Shown piece by piece: positions 43,912 through 44,814 of a DNA stretch of 44,814 nt. A program made the position numbers and the translations under genes. A model generated the notes under the pieces. The model was not told the origin of the DNA, made no database searches, and worked only from the letters and a program-made list of their open reading frames with translations. Numbering within the stretch: position 1 is the stretch's first letter; every line of letters begins with the position of its first letter. The DNA comes from Ferrovum sp. GTDB taxonomy: Bacteria > Pseudomonadota > Gammaproteobacteria > Burkholderiales > Ferrovaceae. The stretch spans positions 1-44,814 of the forward strand of contig JAAGNR010000030.1 of assembly GCA_010435995.1 (NCBI GenBank), read 5' to 3'.

Positions 43912-44814
43912 CCCATTCGCTGTTGGGGGTTAGCACTACGACGCAGAATCATCCATAGCAGGGCTAATAAAACGAAAGGGGCCACCTGCAGCGAAGTGTA
44001 AGTTGCAATCAATGTCGAAAGTATGGGCAATAACCAGACTGTCACCAGTATTTCTCGTTCTCCTCGCAGCCACCCTTCCATCAGTCCAAATTTTGTCATC
44101 CAGGCAATGGCCAAGGCCAACCAGGCCAAATCATAGTTGTAAACATAGGGACTCACCAGAAATGTTGCTGTCGTCAGGGCTGCTCCCCGCAACATCTCGT
44201 TGCTACTGCGGCGCCAAACCTTCCATAGGATCATCGTAGCGCCGATCGCCACTACGGTGTGCCCCAGATAAGCGGCGGAGACGGGGACCCCGAGCAACCG
44301 CAGAAATGAAAAAACAGTGGGCATGGCGGGCAGGGGCAAGTAACCACTTTCCAGATATCTCTCGGGTAGAGGAAGGGCCTGCAACCACGCATGATATGTC
44401 GTGTCACCCAGTACGCCAACACTGACGATTGCAAATACCATCACCGTTAGGGCTGCCATAATAAAACTGCGCCACAGGCCAGCAGCCATCAGTGCAACGG
44501 GGAACAATACCGCTAGTTGGGGCTTGATCGCCAGCAGACCAATCAGTATTCCGGCGAGGAGAGGGCGTTTTCCCAGGAATATCAAGGCAGCTCCTGCTAT
44601 CGCTGCAGTCAGAAATCCGTTTTGGCCTGCGCGGATATTGATCCAGGATCCAGAAAATGCAACCAATGCCCACAGGGTTTCTTGCTTGGGAATAATGCGC
44701 CATAACACCGCGGCATAACTTGTCAGGGTAATAGTTATGAAAACCAGATAGGCCGTCATATGTGGTATCAAAGCCAAGGGCAAGATGGCCAGATAAAACG
44801 TCGGAGGATAAAAC
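43908..44814 (-). CDS. GT87/DUF2029 family membrane glycosyltransferase, copy 5, partial
   Basis: Fifth paralogue on the opposite strand, cut by the window end, so the N-terminal part with the catalytic Asp is missing. The frame is open to the last base, and the first codons read FYPPTFYLAILPLALIP, equal to the YPP region of the other copies. AGQNGFLTA, IKPQLAVLFP and SPYVYNYDLAWLAL follow. About 300 residues are visible. Convergent with copy 4. Confidence 0.75.
   Translation of the reverse strand, partial: FYPPTFYLAILPLALIPHMTAYLVFITITLTSYAAVLWRIIPKQETLWALVAFSGSWINIRAGQNGFLTAAIAGAALIFLGKRPLLAGILIGLLAIKPQLAVLFPVALMAAGLWRSFIMAALTVMVFAIVSVGVLGDTTYHAWLQALPLPERYLESGYLPLPAMPTVFSFLRLLGVPVSAAYLGHTVVAIGATMILWKVWRRSSNEMLRGAALTTATFLVSPYVYNYDLAWLALAIAWMTKFGLMEGWLRGEREILVTVWLLPILSTLIATYTSLQVAPFVLLALLWMILRRSANPQQRMG

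Overview
The window looks like chromosomal DNA of a free-living Gram-negative proteobacterium. It has outer-membrane efflux and secretin genes, an ArnD-type lipid A gene, EnvZ/OmpR, and bioF-bioA-bioD. The neighbourhood arnD / bcp / phoH / lplT / tsaB / rimI / type-4 UDG resembles betaproteobacterial gene order. Base composition is moderately GC-rich by eye. I infer a betaproteobacterium, but the sequence alone does not prove a genus.

Layout. Positions 1-99 are the right end of an IS200/IS605-type element: the last codons of a probable TnpB followed by the typical 3' hairpin. Positions 111-8915 are a long minus-strand block: arnD, bcp, phoH, lplT, tsaB, rimI, a type-4 uracil-DNA glycosylase, ompR, envZ and an NlpC/P60 peptidase. 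phoH carries an in-frame TGA that removes its last 62 codons, although the frame is otherwise intact. On the plus strand follow typA/bipA (9003-10823) and a complete RND efflux operon in the order outer-membrane factor, adaptor, pump (10905-16727). The promoter of that operon overlaps a perfect inverted repeat. After minus-strand fpr comes bioF-bioA-bioD with a sodium:solute symporter (17594-22199).

Positions 22198-32890 hold a Tad (Flp) type IVc pilus locus in two divergent arms. The minus-strand arm is tadE and a very Asn/Gln/Gly-rich TadG-like protein. The plus-strand arm is flp, tadV (cpaA), cpaB, cpaC, a small lipoprotein, cpaE/tadZ, cpaF/tadA, tadB and tadC. An AT-rich 450-bp region separates the arms. 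With only 3 bp after tadC, the plus-strand arm runs into two GT87/DUF2029 membrane glycosyltransferase genes, a UDP-galactopyranose-mutase-like flavoprotein and a 649-residue membrane protein. This suggests that pilus assembly and surface glycosylation are expressed together.

The rest (38808-44814) has a redoxin, a C-terminally truncated and apparently frameshifted recQ, two more complete GT87 paralogues, a small membrane protein, and a fifth GT87 paralogue cut by the window end. The most notable system here is the Tad locus coupled to an array of five diverged GT87 paralogues. The damaged phoH and recQ genes and the IS end indicate recent genome change.
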